DNA of 64,000 nt from assembly GCF_030269685.1 (NCBI RefSeq), contig NZ_BSTT01000001.1, forward strand, positions 310,001 to 374,000. The letters are read 5' to 3'. Every line of letters starts with the position of its first letter. Position 1 is the first letter of the stretch. Source of the stretch: Actinomycetospora sp. NBRC 106378. GTDB lineage: Bacteria; Actinomycetota; Actinomycetes; Mycobacteriales; Pseudonocardiaceae. This document shows, piece after piece, positions 17,911 to 28,605 of the stretch. The position numbers and the translations under genes were made by a program. Below the pieces are notes generated by a model. That model was not told the DNA's origin, ran no database searches, and saw nothing but the letters and a program-made list of their open reading frames with translations.

Positions 17911-18701
17911 CCCGTCCTCGCCGGTGCGAGCTCCGTCTCGAACCCGTCGTCGAGGGCCGGGGCACACCCGCCGTCGGGACCCGGGAGGAGCACGTCGGAG
18001 CGCAGGTCGCGCGCCCGGCCGCGGGCCGCGCAGCGCAGGTGCACCCGACGGGACCGCAGCCGCCCGGCGCCGTCGCCCAGCAGCCCGGACCAGGTGCCAC
18101 CGGCGGCGCGCAGCTCGACGTCCGCTCCCGGCCACGCCCCGACCGGGACGAGCACGGCGCCCTTCTGCCGGACCCGCGCGGCGAGCCGCTGCCGGTCCCC
18201 CGCCCGCCACGCCGACGCGCCGCCGAGCACGACGACGTCCACCCCGTCGACGAGCGCCGCCACCACCGTCGCCGGACGGGGACCGGGCCGCGGGACGAGG
18301 GCCGTGCGCGCGAGATCGAGCCCCGCCTCGTGCGCGGCGGCCACCCCGACCCCCGGCAACCCGACCAGCGCACACCACGACCCCGCCCGTGACGCCTGCG
18401 CCACCAGCGCGAGCAGCAGGGCGGTCGACCCGTGCACCGACACCGTCGACCCACGCCGCAGCCCGCCCCACGGGAGCAGGCCCGCGAGTGCCCCGGACAC
18501 CGGCAGCAGCGCCTGCTCGGGATCGTGCGCGGGCTCCGTGCGCACGGGCTCCGGTCCGGGTGACGCCGGGACCGACGCCGGGACCGGTGTCGGCCGAGTG
18601 TGCGATGCTGCCGCCCGGGCACCCCGCGCGGGCAGCTCCGAGGCCCGGACGAGCCCCAACTCCGCGACCCGACCGGCGAGCACGTCGTGCGCGAGCGACA
18701 T
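17907..18701 (-). CDS. imuA: ImuA' mutasome protein (RecA-like fold)
   Basis: 264 residues, similar to the short RecA-related ImuA' proteins that pair with ImuB and DnaE2 in SOS mutagenesis. After a disordered N-terminal 60 residues comes a RecA-like core (LLPWGGLRRGSTVSVHG near residue 75, then LLLALVAQASRAGSWCALVG and VVAALVDGVDVVVLGG). A classical P-loop GKT/S is not visible, so ATP binding is doubtful, as reported for this family. ATG 18701 lies just downstream of a LexA box and its stop overlaps the imuB start by four bases. Confidence 0.88.
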   Translation of the reverse strand: MSLAHDVLAGRVAELGLVRASELPARGARAAASHTRPTPVPASVPASPGPEPVRTEPAHDPEQALLPVSGALAGLLPWGGLRRGSTVSVHGSTALLLALVAQASRAGSWCALVGLPGVGVAAAHEAGLDLARTALVPRPGPRPATVVAALVDGVDVVVLGGASAWRAGDRQRLAARVRQKGAVLVPVGAWPGADVELRAAGGTWSGLLGDGAGRLRSRRVHLRCAARGRARDLRSDVLLPGPDGGCAPALDDGFETELAPARTG

Positions 18702-18719
18702 GGAAACCCTCCTCGATCA

Positions 18720-18735
18720 TCGAACACCTGTTCGA
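18720..18735 (-). promoter_or_regulatory. LexA (SOS) box before imuA-imuB
   Basis: TCGAACACCTGTTCGA matches the actinobacterial SOS box with intact outer arms (TCGAAC/GTTCGA). It lies 18 bases upstream of the imuA ATG. With the box at 16152 it places all three mutasome genes under LexA. Confidence 0.92.
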
Positions 18736-18823
18736 ACGAGGAGAACGGTAACCCAGCCCCCCGACAGTCCGCCACGACGCCGGGGACGACACGGACCGAT
18801 GTGACCGGGTCGTGGAGACCCAC

Positions 18824-19381
18824 CTACCCCGGGATCGTGGCCTGACCCGGCTGCACCTGGCCCTGCTGCTCCTGCTGCTGGCGCTTCCTCCGCACGCCCT
18901 GGGCGCCCTTCCGCGCGTGGCCCTTCGCCGCCGCCACGTGCGCGGCGGGGGGCGCCGAGGCGTCGGCGACGGCGTACCCGGCCCCGAACCCACCGCCGAG
19001 CAGCACGAGCGCGGCGAGCGTGCCCGCCGCCCCCACCCGGACCCGCCGCGAGCGCCACCAGGACGACCGCGGCTGCCCGGTCGGCTGCCCGGCCGGCTCC
19101 GCGGCCGGCCGCGGCTGCCCGGGCGGCTCCGCGGACGACCCGGCCGACGGGGTCGGCGGGACCTCCGACCGCGCCCACCCCGGTTCGGTCGGCGGGTCCG
19201 CGGGCGAGGTCGACCACTCCCCGGGGCTCCCTGACGACGGGTGCCCCTCCTCAGGACCCCCCGACGACGGGTACTCCGACGACGGGTACTCCGACGACGG
19301 GTACTCCGACGACGGGTACTCCGACGACGAGTGCTCCTCGGAGCGGGTGGGGGTGTCCTCGGGCTCGTCCGGTCCGGTCAC
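18824..19381 (-). CDS. Low-complexity protein with one membrane helix
   Basis: 185 residues, not matched to a known family. The N-terminal 110 residues are acidic, Ser/Pro/Glu-rich and contain SSEYP repeated four times, followed by Gly/Pro-rich sequence. A basic patch (SWWRSRRVRVG) precedes a single hydrophobic helix (TLAALVLLGGGFGAGYAVA), and the C-terminal 40 residues are Lys/Arg/Gln-rich. This predicts a long cytoplasmic N-terminus and a basic extracytoplasmic tail. GTG 19381 is chosen because GGAGG sits 6 bases upstream, although the frame is open further. Function unknown. Confidence 0.6.
   Translation of the reverse strand: MTGPDEPEDTPTRSEEHSSSEYPSSEYPSSEYPSSEYPSSGGPEEGHPSSGSPGEWSTSPADPPTEPGWARSEVPPTPSAGSSAEPPGQPRPAAEPAGQPTGQPRSSWWRSRRVRVGAAGTLAALVLLGGGFGAGYAVADASAPPAAHVAAAKGHARKGAQGVRRKRQQQEQQGQVQPGQATIPG
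19261..19335. repeat. 15-bp tandem repeat (SSEYP-coding)
   Basis: CCGACGACGGGTACT is repeated four times exactly (19261-19320), followed by a diverged fifth copy (ccgacgacgagtgct, 19321-19335). A related unit lies at 19231-19245. It is in frame in the minus-strand gene and encodes SSEYP. Exact copies suggest recent slippage. Confidence 0.9.
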
Positions 19382-19491
19382 GATGTCCTCCGCGTGCGGG
19401 CCGGCTCCGATGGCCGGCCGTCCTGATCTCCTCCTGAAGACTCGCCCCGGACGCGGGACGGGAGCCACCCGTCGTCGGGAACCTTCAGCTC

Positions 19492-20994
19492 GTGATCAGG
19501 GAGCTCCGGCACGCCGCGGTCGTCGCCGTCCTCGCGCTCGTGGCGGCGGGCTGCGCGACGACCTCCCCCGGAGGCGACCCCTCCCCGCCCGAGCTCGCGG
19601 GGCCACCCGGCGTCGTCCCGGCGTCGCAGGCCGGGCACCCGAACATCGTCCTCGTCCTCACCGACGACCTCGAGCCGAGCCTGCTGCGGTTCATGCCGCA
19701 CGTGCAGCAGCTCGCCGCGCGCGGCGCGAGCTTCGCCGACGCCGACGTCGCCGACACCCTCTGCTGCCCGTCCCGCTCGTCGATCTTCACCGGCGCCTTC
19801 CCGCACGACACCGGGGTCTTCACGAACAGCGGCCCCGACGGCGGGTACGACGTCTTCCACGCCCGCGGCGAGGAGAACGACGGCATCGGACTCGACCTGC
19901 AGCGTGCCGGCTACACCACGGCGATGATGGGCAAGTACCTCAACGGCTACCGGCCCACCGACGGCCCGCAGGCCGGCTGGAACGAGTGGGACGTGGCCGG
20001 CAACGGCTACCCCGAGTTCGACTACGACCTGAACGAGAACGGCACGGTCGTGCACCACGGCCACGCCGACACCGACTACATGCCCGACGTGCTCGGCGCC
20101 AAGGGCTCGGCGTTCATCACCGCCCAGGCCGCGGCGCACCACCCGTTCCTCCTGGAACTCGCGACCTTCGCCCCGCACGGGCCGTACGTCCCGGCACCGC
20201 GCCACGCGGACGACGACCCGGGCCTGCAGGCGCCCCGCGACCCGTCGTTCAACACCCCGGACGCCCCCACCGCGCCCGCCTGGCTGCGGGACCGGACGCC
20301 GCTCACGCCGAAGCAGGTCACCCGGCTCGACACCGGCTACCGCAAGCGGGCCCAGGCGAGCACCTCGGTCGACGACGTCATCGCGGGACTGGAGCAGACG
20401 CTGGACCGCACCGGCCAGACCGCGAACACCGAGATCGTCTTCAGCTCCGACAACGGCTACCACATGGGCCAGCACGAGCTCAGCGCCGGCAAGCAGACCT
20501 CGTTCGCGACCGACCTCGTGGTCCCGCTGATCGTCGCCGGTCCGGGCGTCGTGCCCCGCACGGTCGCGCAGACCGTGCAGAACGTCGACATCGCGCCGAC
20601 GTTCGCCGACCTCGCCCACGCGGGTCCCCTGCCGATCGCCGACGGGCACACCCTCGTCCCGCTGCTCGCCGGCACCGACCCGCCCGGGTGGCGTACCGCG
20701 GCGCTCGTCGAGCACCACGGCCCCAACCTGTCACCCGACGACCCCGACGCGACCCGCGGCCGCAAGGCCGCGAACCCGCCGTCGTACACCGCCGTCCACA
20801 CCGGCACGGTGACCTACACCGAGTACGTCACCGGCGAGCGGGAGTACCACGACACGGCGACCGACCCCTACCAGCGCGACAACACGGTCGCGAGCATCCC
20901 GCCGGCGCGCCTCGAGCAGCTCCACGCCACGCTCACGGCGCTCGCCGCCTGCCGCGGGACGACGGCGTGCTGGGGTGCCGCAGGCGGCTCGTGA
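19492..20994 (+). CDS. Secreted lipoprotein sulfatase
   Basis: 500 residues. An N-terminal signal peptide ends in a lipobox (LVAAGC), so the mature enzyme is anchored outside the membrane. The sulfatase signature CCPSR at residues 91-95 contains the CxPSR Cys that a formylglycine-generating enzyme must convert for activity. Metal and active-site blocks follow: LTDD near residue 57, GKYLNGY, TFAPHGPYVPAPRH and SSDNGYHMGQHEL. Such enzymes hydrolyse sulfate esters; N-acetylglucosamine-6-sulfatase-like members are closest by eye, but the substrate cannot be fixed. GTG 19492 starts the frame. It converges with purH, whose stop is only 6 bases away. Confidence 0.9.
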   Translation: MIRELRHAAVVAVLALVAAGCATTSPGGDPSPPELAGPPGVVPASQAGHPNIVLVLTDDLEPSLLRFMPHVQQLAARGASFADADVADTLCCPSRSSIFTGAFPHDTGVFTNSGPDGGYDVFHARGEENDGIGLDLQRAGYTTAMMGKYLNGYRPTDGPQAGWNEWDVAGNGYPEFDYDLNENGTVVHHGHADTDYMPDVLGAKGSAFITAQAAAHHPFLLELATFAPHGPYVPAPRHADDDPGLQAPRDPSFNTPDAPTAPAWLRDRTPLTPKQVTRLDTGYRKRAQASTSVDDVIAGLEQTLDRTGQTANTEIVFSSDNGYHMGQHELSAGKQTSFATDLVVPLIVAGPGVVPRTVAQTVQNVDIAPTFADLAHAGPLPIADGHTLVPLLAGTDPPGWRTAALVEHHGPNLSPDDPDATRGRKAANPPSYTAVHTGTVTYTEYVTGEREYHDTATDPYQRDNTVASIPPARLEQLHATLTALAACRGTTACWGAAGGS

Positions 20995-21000
20995 AGCCCT

Positions 21001-22566
21001 CTAGTGCGCGAAGTGCCGCGTGCCCGTCAGGTACATCGCGACGCCGGCCTTCTCGGCCGCCTCGATCGTCTGCGCGTCGCGCACCGACCCGCCCGGCTGC
21101 ACCACCGCGGCGACCCCGGCCTCGGCCAGCACCTCGAAGCCGTCGGGGAAGGGGAAGAACGCGTCCGAGGCCGCGACCGACCCGCGCACCCGCTCGCCGG
21201 CCCGCGCGACGGCGAGCTTCGCCGAGTCGACGCGGTTGACCTGACCCATCCCGACGCCGACGGTCGCCCCGTCGTGCGCCAGCAGGATCGCGTTCGACTT
21301 CACCGCGCGGCACGCCCGCCACGCGAACGCGAGGTCGGCGAGCACGGCGTCGGACACCGCGGTGCCGGTCGCGAGGGTCCACGACGACGGGTCGTCCCCC
21401 GGCGCGTCGACGAAGTCGCGCTGCTGCACGAGCACGCCGCCGGAGATGGGCCGCTGCTCCACCGCCGCCGGGGACCACTCCGCCGTCAGGACCCGGATGT
21501 TCTTCTTGCGGGCCAGCACGTCGACCGCGCCCTCGGCGTACGACGGCGCCACGACGACCTCGGTGAAGATCTCCGCGATCTGCTCGGCCGCCGCGACCGT
21601 GACCTCGGCGTTCACCGCGATGACGCCGCCGAACGCCGACGTCGGGTCGCACGCGTGGGCCCGCGCGTGCACCTCGGCGACGTCGGTCCCCACGGCGATC
21701 CCGCACGGGTTGGCGTGCTTGATGATCGCGACGCACACCTGGTCGTCGCCGTGGTCGTGCGCCGCCCGCCACGCCGCGTCGGCGTCGACGTAGTTGTTGT
21801 AGGACATCTCCTTGCCGTGCAGCTGCGTCGCGCCCGCGAGGCCCGAGGCGTCGCCCGGCTCGCCGTAGAGCGCGGCGGCCTGGTGCGGGTTCTCCCCGTA
21901 GCGCAGCGTCTGACGCAGGCGGCCGGTCGAGCCGATCCAGTCCCCGAAACCGTCCGACGGCGCCAGCGTCGTCCCCATCCACGTCGCCACCGCGACGTCG
22001 TAGGACGCGGTGTGCCGGAACGTCTCGGCCGCGAGCGCCCGCCGGTCGGCGAGGGTGACGCCGCCGTTCTTGGCCTGCTCGAGCACCCACGCGTAGCGCG
22101 ACGGGTCGGTGACCACCGTCATCGTCTCGTGGTTCTTCGCGGCCGCGCGGAGCATCGCGGGGCCGCCGATGTCGATCTGCTCGACGCAGTCGTCGGGCGA
22201 GGCGCCGGAGGCCACGGTCTGCGAGAACGGGTAGAGGTTGACCACCAGCAGGTCGAACGGCGCGATCCCGAGCTCCTCCAGCTGGCGCACGTGCTCGGGC
22301 AGCCGCGAGTCGGCGAGCAGCCCGGCGTGCACCCGCGGGTGCAGCGTCTTCACGCGTCCGTCGAGGCACTCGGGGAAGCCGGTGAGCTCCTCGACGCGCG
22401 TGACCGGCACGCCGGCGTCGGCGATGCGCGAGGCGGTGGAGCCGGTGGAGACGATCTCGACGCCCCCGGCGTGCAGCCCGGTGGCGAGGTCGAGCAGCCC
22501 GGCCTTGTCGAACACGCTGACCAGCGCGCGGCGAATCTGACGGCGGCCCTCGTTGGCGTCGGTCAC
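21001..22566 (-). CDS. purH: Bifunctional AICAR transformylase/IMP cyclohydrolase
   Basis: Catalyses the last two steps of IMP synthesis. 521 residues. The N-terminal cyclohydrolase (MGS-like) domain shows [34 protein letters not shown] and [19 protein letters not shown]; the transformylase domain shows [28 protein letters not shown] and [13 protein letters not shown] 22566 overlaps the purN stop by four bases (GTGA), so the two are coupled. The formyl donor comes from folate metabolism (folD at 5801). Confidence 0.97.
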   Translation of the reverse strand: MTDANEGRRQIRRALVSVFDKAGLLDLATGLHAGGVEIVSTGSTASRIADAGVPVTRVEELTGFPECLDGRVKTLHPRVHAGLLADSRLPEHVRQLEELGIAPFDLLVVNLYPFSQTVASGASPDDCVEQIDIGGPAMLRAAAKNHETMTVVTDPSRYAWVLEQAKNGGVTLADRRALAAETFRHTASYDVAVATWMGTTLAPSDGFGDWIGSTGRLRQTLRYGENPHQAAALYGEPGDASGLAGATQLHGKEMSYNNYVDADAAWRAAHDHGDDQVCVAIIKHANPCGIAVGTDVAEVHARAHACDPTSAFGGVIAVNAEVTVAAAEQIAEIFTEVVVAPSYAEGAVDVLARKKNIRVLTAEWSPAAVEQRPISGGVLVQQRDFVDAPGDDPSSWTLATGTAVSDAVLADLAFAWRACRAVKSNAILLAHDGATVGVGMGQVNRVDSAKLAVARAGERVRGSVAASDAFFPFPDGFEVLAEAGVAAVVQPGGSVRDAQTIEAAEKAGVAMYLTGTRHFAH

Positions 22567-23216
22567 GGGATCCTCACTGTCCGTCCGGTGATGGTGGCGC
22601 CGTGGCGCACCAGCGCCGCGACGGTCTCGACGAGCATGCGGCGCTCCACGACCTTGATCCGCTCGTGCAGCGTGTCCTCGGTGTCGTCCGGGTCGACGAC
22701 GACGGCCTGCTGGGCCAGCACCGGCCCGGTGTCCACGCCGTCGTCGACGAGGTGGACCGTGGCACCGGTCACCTTCACCCCGTACGCGAGCGCGTCGCGG
22801 ACGCCGTGCGCGCCGGGGAAGGCGGGCAGCAGCGCGGGGTGGGTGTTGATCGTGCGCCCGCCGAAGCGGGCGAGGAAAGCCGGCCCGAGGACCTTCATGA
22901 AGCCGGCCGAGACCACGAGGTCCGGGGCGGCCGCGGCCACGGCGTCGGCGAGGGCGGCGTCCCAGGCCGCCCGGTCGGGATGGTCGGAGACCCGGACGAC
23001 GACGGGTTCGACCCCGGCCGCGCGGGCCCGGTCCAGGGCGGCGACGCCGGTGCGGTCGGACACGACCGCGACGATCTCGACGCCGCAGCCGTCGGCTTCG
23101 TCGAGCAGCGCCTGCAACAGGCTGCCGGACCCGGAGGCGAGGACCGCGACGCGGGCGGGCGCGCTCGGCTCGAGGCGGTGGTGCGTGCTCAGCGGGGACT
23201 CCTTGCCGCCGTGCAC
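22563..23216 (-). CDS. purN: Phosphoribosylglycinamide formyltransferase
   Basis: Transfers a formyl group to GAR in purine synthesis. About 210 residues of homologous sequence: [19 protein letters not shown] (phosphate-binding loop), [15 protein letters not shown] and [20 protein letters not shown] with the catalytic Asn/His, and [15 protein letters not shown] with the catalytic Asp. The start is uncertain. GTG 23216 is the nearest canonical codon with only a weak GGAG 9 bases upstream. A CTG at 23192 has AAGGAG at ideal 6-base spacing and would give 209 residues starting at [15 protein letters not shown], the length I expect. Coordinates use the GTG. Downstream purH overlaps by four bases. 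Confidence 0.93.
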   Translation of the reverse strand: MHGGKESPLSTHHRLEPSAPARVAVLASGSGSLLQALLDEADGCGVEIVAVVSDRTGVAALDRARAAGVEPVVVRVSDHPDRAAWDAALADAVAAAAPDLVVSAGFMKVLGPAFLARFGGRTINTHPALLPAFPGAHGVRDALAYGVKVTGATVHLVDDGVDTGPVLAQQAVVVDPDDTEDTLHERIKVVERRMLVETVAALVRHGATITGRTVRIP

Positions 23217-23256
23217 AGACCTGGGCTCCGGCGTCTCGACGATCCTCGCGGGCAGC

Positions 23257-24600
23257 CTATCCCTGCGCGGAATCCTCCGGCGTGTCGGCCTCGACACGCT
23301 CCTCGTCGTCGTCCTCGTCCTTCCCGACAGAGCGATCGAGCACGCCGATAGGGGGTGCGGGCTCGGCCACGGGTCGCGCGGGTGCCGTGGGGGTGGGCGC
23401 GGCGAGGAGGGCCACCACCGCGCCCGGCAGCCCGACCCACGCGAGGCCGGCGAGCAGGACCCAGCCGGCCGGCACGACGACCGGGTCGAACGGCCCCGCC
23501 CCGAGGCGCCCGCCCGCGAGCAGGGCCGCGACGGCGAGCAGGAGGCCGACGACGCCCGCGGCGACACCGACGGAGCGCAGCCGGGTCGCGGCGTCGGGGT
23601 GCGAGGGCGCCAGCGTCCAGCCGACGACGCTCCCGACGGCGAGCGGCAGGGCGAACACGAGCCCCGCCCAGCTCGCGGGGGCCGCGGTCGGGAGCAGGGC
23701 GGCGAGCGGGAACGGGGGCACCAGGCCCGCGACCGCCCCGGTCGGCGCCGCGCTCACGGCCCCGACGGCGTAGCCGGGGCCGAGGGCCCAGGAGGTGGCG
23801 GCGACGACGGCGTTGGGCAGGTAGGCGACGTCGAGCAGCCACAGGCCGGCGCCGCTGCCGGCCTCGGGTGCGACGCCGGTGAAGACGGCCGCGACCGCGT
23901 CGGCGTGGGCGAGCAGGACGATGAGCAGCAGGCCCGCGCCGGTGGCGACCAGGGCGGCCGTCGCGGCGAGCCCGGTGCGCAGGCCCCGGCGCAGCCAGAC
24001 AGGCAGGGTCGCGACCGACGCGGCGAGCCCGCACGGCCCCACCACCCCGGCGGTCGCGGCGACGGCGGCGAGCAGCCCGGCGACCACCCCGGCCGTCGCG
24101 GGCGAGGCGTCCGCCGGGACGGCGGCCGTGTCCGGGGTGAGCAGGGCGGCGGCGAGCACCCCGCCCGCGGCGTGCGCGGCGGCGGAGGCCGCGACGACGG
24201 GGACGGCGCAGGAGGTCCAGCGGTGCTGTTCGGTGTCCGGGGTGCAGAGCCGGGTCACCCCTCGCCGCGCTACGACCGCGACGAGCACGCCGACGCCCAG
24301 CGCCGCCCCGAGCGGCAGCACCCCGAGGGGCGCGCCGGAGATCGTCAGCGGCACGAGGTGCACCGCGAGCCACAGCGGCACCCCGGTCGCGAGCGCCTGA
24401 CCGAGCCCCGGGTCGCCGCCCGGGGTGGTGCCCGACGCGGCGGCGGTGATCAGGGCGGCGAGCACGACGACGGCGAGGTAGGACGCCACCACCGGCACCA
24501 CCGCGACCTCGGCGAGCACGGCCAGCCGCGGCCGCACCGAGGTGGGGGCGGCCGGCTCCTCGCCGGTCTCCGCCGTGTCGTCCTTCGCCGGGGCACTCAC
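23257..24600 (-). CDS. DUF6350 polytopic membrane protein (PerM-like)
   Basis: About 447 residues with roughly ten hydrophobic helices (for example VVPVVASYLAVVVLAALITA, AVHLVPLTISGAPLGVLPLG, WAGLVFALPLAVGSVVGW) and a charged C-terminal tail. Position directly before purN-purH and after a DUF5336 gene is the usual place of the actinobacterial family that databases name cell division protein PerM or DUF6350; the role is inferred from that synteny. GTG 24600 is preferred on protein composition; an in-frame GTG at 24645 is an alternative and neither has a strong ribosome site. Confidence 0.75.
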   Translation of the reverse strand: MSAPAKDDTAETGEEPAAPTSVRPRLAVLAEVAVVPVVASYLAVVVLAALITAAASGTTPGGDPGLGQALATGVPLWLAVHLVPLTISGAPLGVLPLGAALGVGVLVAVVARRGVTRLCTPDTEQHRWTSCAVPVVAASAAAHAAGGVLAAALLTPDTAAVPADASPATAGVVAGLLAAVAATAGVVGPCGLAASVATLPVWLRRGLRTGLAATAALVATGAGLLLIVLLAHADAVAAVFTGVAPEAGSGAGLWLLDVAYLPNAVVAATSWALGPGYAVGAVSAAPTGAVAGLVPPFPLAALLPTAAPASWAGLVFALPLAVGSVVGWTLAPSHPDAATRLRSVGVAAGVVGLLLAVAALLAGGRLGAGPFDPVVVPAGWVLLAGLAWVGLPGAVVALLAAPTPTAPARPVAEPAPPIGVLDRSVGKDEDDDEERVEADTPEDSAQG

Positions 24601-24766
24601 GCGTCCCGACGATTCCAGGGCCGGGCGACGGGATGGGGGTGCCACGCCGGACGGCCGCGGGAGGGTGGCCGCTCCCGCACCACCCGCCCACCTCGTCGCT
24701 GTGAATCAGAACGACGAGGTCGACCGTCCGCCGCCACCGACCACGACAGGACGGGGCGGGCGGCGA

Positions 24767-26260
24767 TCAGCGCGACTCGTGCGCCCCGGGTCGGTCGCCC
24801 TGCACGCCCGTGGTCTCGGCGCGGTGCTCGGGCGCGCCCCAGGCCGGGCGTGGGAACCCGGACGGCGGGGTGTCCTCGGACGCCGCGCCGTGCTGCGCGG
24901 CCGGGGGCGCCGACCCGTCCATCATCGCGGTGGCCGGGAGTTCGCCGCCGCCGTTCGACGGCCCGGCCGGGGCCGCACCCGAGGGAGACGGCGACGACGA
25001 GCCGCCGGCCGGGGACACGCCGGGTCGCGACGACGCGGTCTCGCCGGCCGGATCGGTCGGGGCGGCCCGCCCGTCGGTCACGGCGGCGGTGGGCGACGGC
25101 GGCGTCGCGACTCCCGTCGACGGTGTCGAGGACGCCGTCCGCGACGGTGCCCCCGAAGGCGCCGATGCCGGGGCCGACGAGGGGGCCGACGAGGGGGCCG
25201 ACGAGGGGGCCGACGAGGGGGCCGACGAGGGGGCCGACGAGGGGGCCGCCGACGCCGCACCCGACTCCGCCGGGGGACCCGGCGTCTTCGGCACCACCTG
25301 CGTCCGGGCCGCGGCGTCCTCGACGGACGGCCCTCCGAGGCTGTGGCTGCCGGTCGTCGGGCCGGCGGGCGCACCGGACTGCTGGCCCGGACCCGCCTGG
25401 CCGAAGCCCGGCTGGCCGAAGCCCTGCTGGCCCGGCCGGGGCGCCTGCGACGGCGGCTGCTGCTGGGCCGGCTGCTGTGGGGCGGCCACCCGCTGCGTGG
25501 GCTGCTCCGACGGCGCCCCGACGGACTCCGACGGGCGGCCGGGGAACGACCCCCCGGCCGACGACGACGCGCGCGCACCGCCGCCACCGAGCAGTCCGGT
25601 GGCGGACAGCGCCGCGACCACCGCGGCGGCCGCGGTGAGCACCGCGAGCACCACCACGACGACGTCGGTGCCGTCGGTCACCGACAGGGTCTGGAAGCTG
25701 ACCAGTGCGGCGGTGACGGCGAGCACCGCTCCGGGGACGACCGTGCGGGGCGCGGCGGGCAGCACCGAGGCGCCGACCGTCAGGCCACCGCCGACGACGA
25801 GCGCGGGCAGCAGTCCGGCCGGGTCGAAGCTGGTGAAGAACGTGGCGATGAAGGTGAGCAGCCCCAGGCCCGCGGCGCCGAGCGCGGCGAGCCGGCCGGG
25901 CCCGGTGGGCACCCCGGCGTCGACCGCCGGAGCCTGGGAGGCCGCGGCAGGAACAGGGGACGACGGCGGCATCGGTGTGGGGGCGGAGACACCCCGCGTC
26001 GGGGTGGGCGGGGACGCGGGCCGGCCCCACGACCCCTGCGGGCCGCCCGGCGCCGGGCCGGAGCCGGGCGCACCCGCGCCGGCCCACGACGACCCGCCGT
26101 AGGGCGAGACGCCGCCGAAGGGCTGGCTGGGGGGCCCGACGGTGGGGTTGGGTTGCGACGGCGGCGCCTGCCGTGGTCCGCCGGGGGCCGGCGCCTGGTA
26201 GGGCTGCCCGCTCCAGCCGGGCTGGCCGCCCGATCCGCCTGAACTCGGACCTGAACTCAT
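24767..26260 (-). CDS. DUF5336 membrane protein with Pro/Ser/Ala-rich tails
   Basis: 497 residues. A Gly/Pro/Gln-rich N-terminus of about 120 residues precedes a compact membrane domain with four helices ([19 protein letters not shown] to [14 protein letters not shown], about residues 125-225), the DUF5336 part. The remaining 270 residues are disordered, with [14 protein letters not shown] repeats and six exact SSAP units. ATG 26260 has AGGAGGG about 9 bases upstream. It sits between sucCD and the DUF6350 gene, as in related actinobacteria. Function unknown. Confidence 0.78.
   Translation of the reverse strand: MSSGPSSGGSGGQPGWSGQPYQAPAPGGPRQAPPSQPNPTVGPPSQPFGGVSPYGGSSWAGAGAPGSGPAPGGPQGSWGRPASPPTPTRGVSAPTPMPPSSPVPAAASQAPAVDAGVPTGPGRLAALGAAGLGLLTFIATFFTSFDPAGLLPALVVGGGLTVGASVLPAAPRTVVPGAVLAVTAALVSFQTLSVTDGTDVVVVVLAVLTAAAAVVAALSATGLLGGGGARASSSAGGSFPGRPSESVGAPSEQPTQRVAAPQQPAQQQPPSQAPRPGQQGFGQPGFGQAGPGQQSGAPAGPTTGSHSLGGPSVEDAAARTQVVPKTPGPPAESGAASAAPSSAPSSAPSSAPSSAPSSAPSSAPASAPSGAPSRTASSTPSTGVATPPSPTAAVTDGRAAPTDPAGETASSRPGVSPAGGSSSPSPSGAAPAGPSNGGGELPATAMMDGSAPPAAQHGAASEDTPPSGFPRPAWGAPEHRAETTGVQGDRPGAHESR
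25173..25244. repeat. 12-bp tandem repeat (SSAP-coding)
   Basis: GCCGACGAGGGG is repeated six times without change at 25173-25244, in frame within the DUF5336 gene, giving six SSAP units in the disordered tail. Perfect identity suggests an actively slipping tract. Confidence 0.9.
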
Positions 26261-26293
26261 GGACGAGCCCTCCTGCGGTGACGACGCCGTCGA

Positions 26294-26324
26294 GCCGACC
26301 GCGGAGATCGTCCCCGCGGTCGGC
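26294..26324 (-). terminator. Terminator hairpin after sucCD
   Basis: A perfect 11-bp stem, GCCGACCGCGG / CCGCGGTCGGC, with a 9-base loop lies 21 bases past the sucD stop and before the DUF5336 start. No U-tract. It may end or weaken transcription between sucD and the DUF5336 gene. Confidence 0.72.
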
Positions 26325-26345
26325 CCACCCTGCCTCAGACCGAGG

Positions 26346-27227
<882 letters not shown>

Positions 27228-27228
27228 C

Positions 27229-28404
27229 TCACGCACCAGCCTTCGCGGCAAGCTCGGCGGCCTTCGCGGCCGCGTCGTCCATCGTGCCCACCACGGTGAC
27301 GAGCGGGTGGTTCGCCTCGGCGAGGATCCGCCGGCCCTCCTCGACGTTGTTGCCGTCGAGCCGGACGACCAGCGGCTTGGTCGCGTCGTCACCCAGGATC
27401 TTCAGCGCCTCGACGATGCCGTTGGCCACCGCGTCGCACGCGGTGATGCCGCCGAAGACGTTGACGAAGACGCTGCGGACGTCGTCGTCACCGAGGATGA
27501 CGTCGAGCCCGGCCGCCATGACCTCGGCCGACGCACCGCCGCCGATGTCGAGGAAGTTGGCGGGCTTCATGCCGCCGTGCGCCTCGCCGGCGTAGGCGAC
27601 GACGTCGAGGGTCGACATGACCAGACCCGCGCCGTTGCCGATGATGCCGACCTGGCCGTCGTCGAGCTTGACGTAGTTGAGGCCCTTGGCCTTGGCCTTC
27701 GCCTCGAGCGGGTTCTCGGTCTTCTCGTCGACGAGCGCGCCGTGCGCCTCGTGGCGGAAGTCCGCGTTCTCGTCGAGGGTGACCTTGCCGTCGAGGGCGA
27801 TGACCCGGTCCTGCGGGTCGCGCACCAGCGGGTTCACCTCGACCAGCGTGGCGTCCTCGCCGACGAAGGTGTCCCACAGCTTGACGATGACGTCGGCGGC
27901 CTCGTCGGCCACCGCGGCGGGCAGGTTGCCCTGCGCGACGATCTCCTGCGCCTTGGCCTTGTCGACCCCGGCGATGGCGTCGATCGGCACGCGGGCGAGG
28001 GCCTCGGGGCGCTCGACGGCGAGCTCCTCGATCTCCATGCCGCCCTCGGCGGAGCACATGGCGAGGAAGGTGCGGTTCGAGCGGTCGAGCAGGAAGGAGA
28101 AGTAGTACTCCTCCGCGATGTCGCTCGCCTCGGTCACCAGGACGCGGTGGACGACGTGGCCCTTGATGTCCAGCCCGAGGATCGCCTCGGCCTTCTCCTT
28201 GGCCTCCGCCGGGTCCTTCGCCAGCTTGACGCCGCCCGCCTTGCCGCGGCCACCGGTCTTCACCTGGGCCTTGACGACGACGGCGCCGCCGATCTCACCC
28301 GCGGCGGTCTCGGCGTCGGACGCCGTGTCGACGGTGCGGCCCGGCAGGACCGGCACTCCGTGCGCGGCGAAGAGGTCCTTCGCCTGGTACTCGTACAGGT
28401 CCAC
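27229..28404 (-). CDS. sucC: Succinyl-CoA synthetase beta subunit
   Basis: 391 residues with the N-terminal ATP-grasp domain ([19 protein letters not shown], then [20 protein letters not shown]) and the C-terminal CoA-ligase domain ([55 protein letters not shown]). GTG 28404 has GGAGGA about 8 bases upstream. It is first in the sucC-sucD operon. The roughly 200 bases upstream (28405-28605) should hold the promoter, but I could not pick a convincing -10/-35 pair. Confidence 0.97.
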   Translation of the reverse strand: MDLYEYQAKDLFAAHGVPVLPGRTVDTASDAETAAGEIGGAVVVKAQVKTGGRGKAGGVKLAKDPAEAKEKAEAILGLDIKGHVVHRVLVTEASDIAEEYYFSFLLDRSNRTFLAMCSAEGGMEIEELAVERPEALARVPIDAIAGVDKAKAQEIVAQGNLPAAVADEAADVIVKLWDTFVGEDATLVEVNPLVRDPQDRVIALDGKVTLDENADFRHEAHGALVDEKTENPLEAKAKAKGLNYVKLDDGQVGIIGNGAGLVMSTLDVVAYAGEAHGGMKPANFLDIGGGASAEVMAAGLDVILGDDDVRSVFVNVFGGITACDAVANGIVEALKILGDDATKPLVVRLDGNNVEEGRRILAEANHPLVTVVGTMDDAAAKAAELAAKAGA

Positions 28405-28605
28405 TCGTGAACTCCTCCATCACTGACCGGCAGCATCCGTCGGTGGACTCCGGCGGTGGTCCCGGGGTCGCTCGGACGGCGGTCTGCGCCAGCGGCGACC
28501 GATCGGCGGAACCGAGGGCGACCCTAGCGGCGTGTCGGCGTGCGGGACCGCGCACCGGGGGCGACCCCCGCCACACCCGGCGCCCACACCCCGGCCCCGG
28601 ACGCC

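Noticed and set aside
20995-21000. Terminator between sulfatase and purH
   Set aside because: Only six bases separate the converging stops; any terminator would have to lie within coding sequence and none is obvious.
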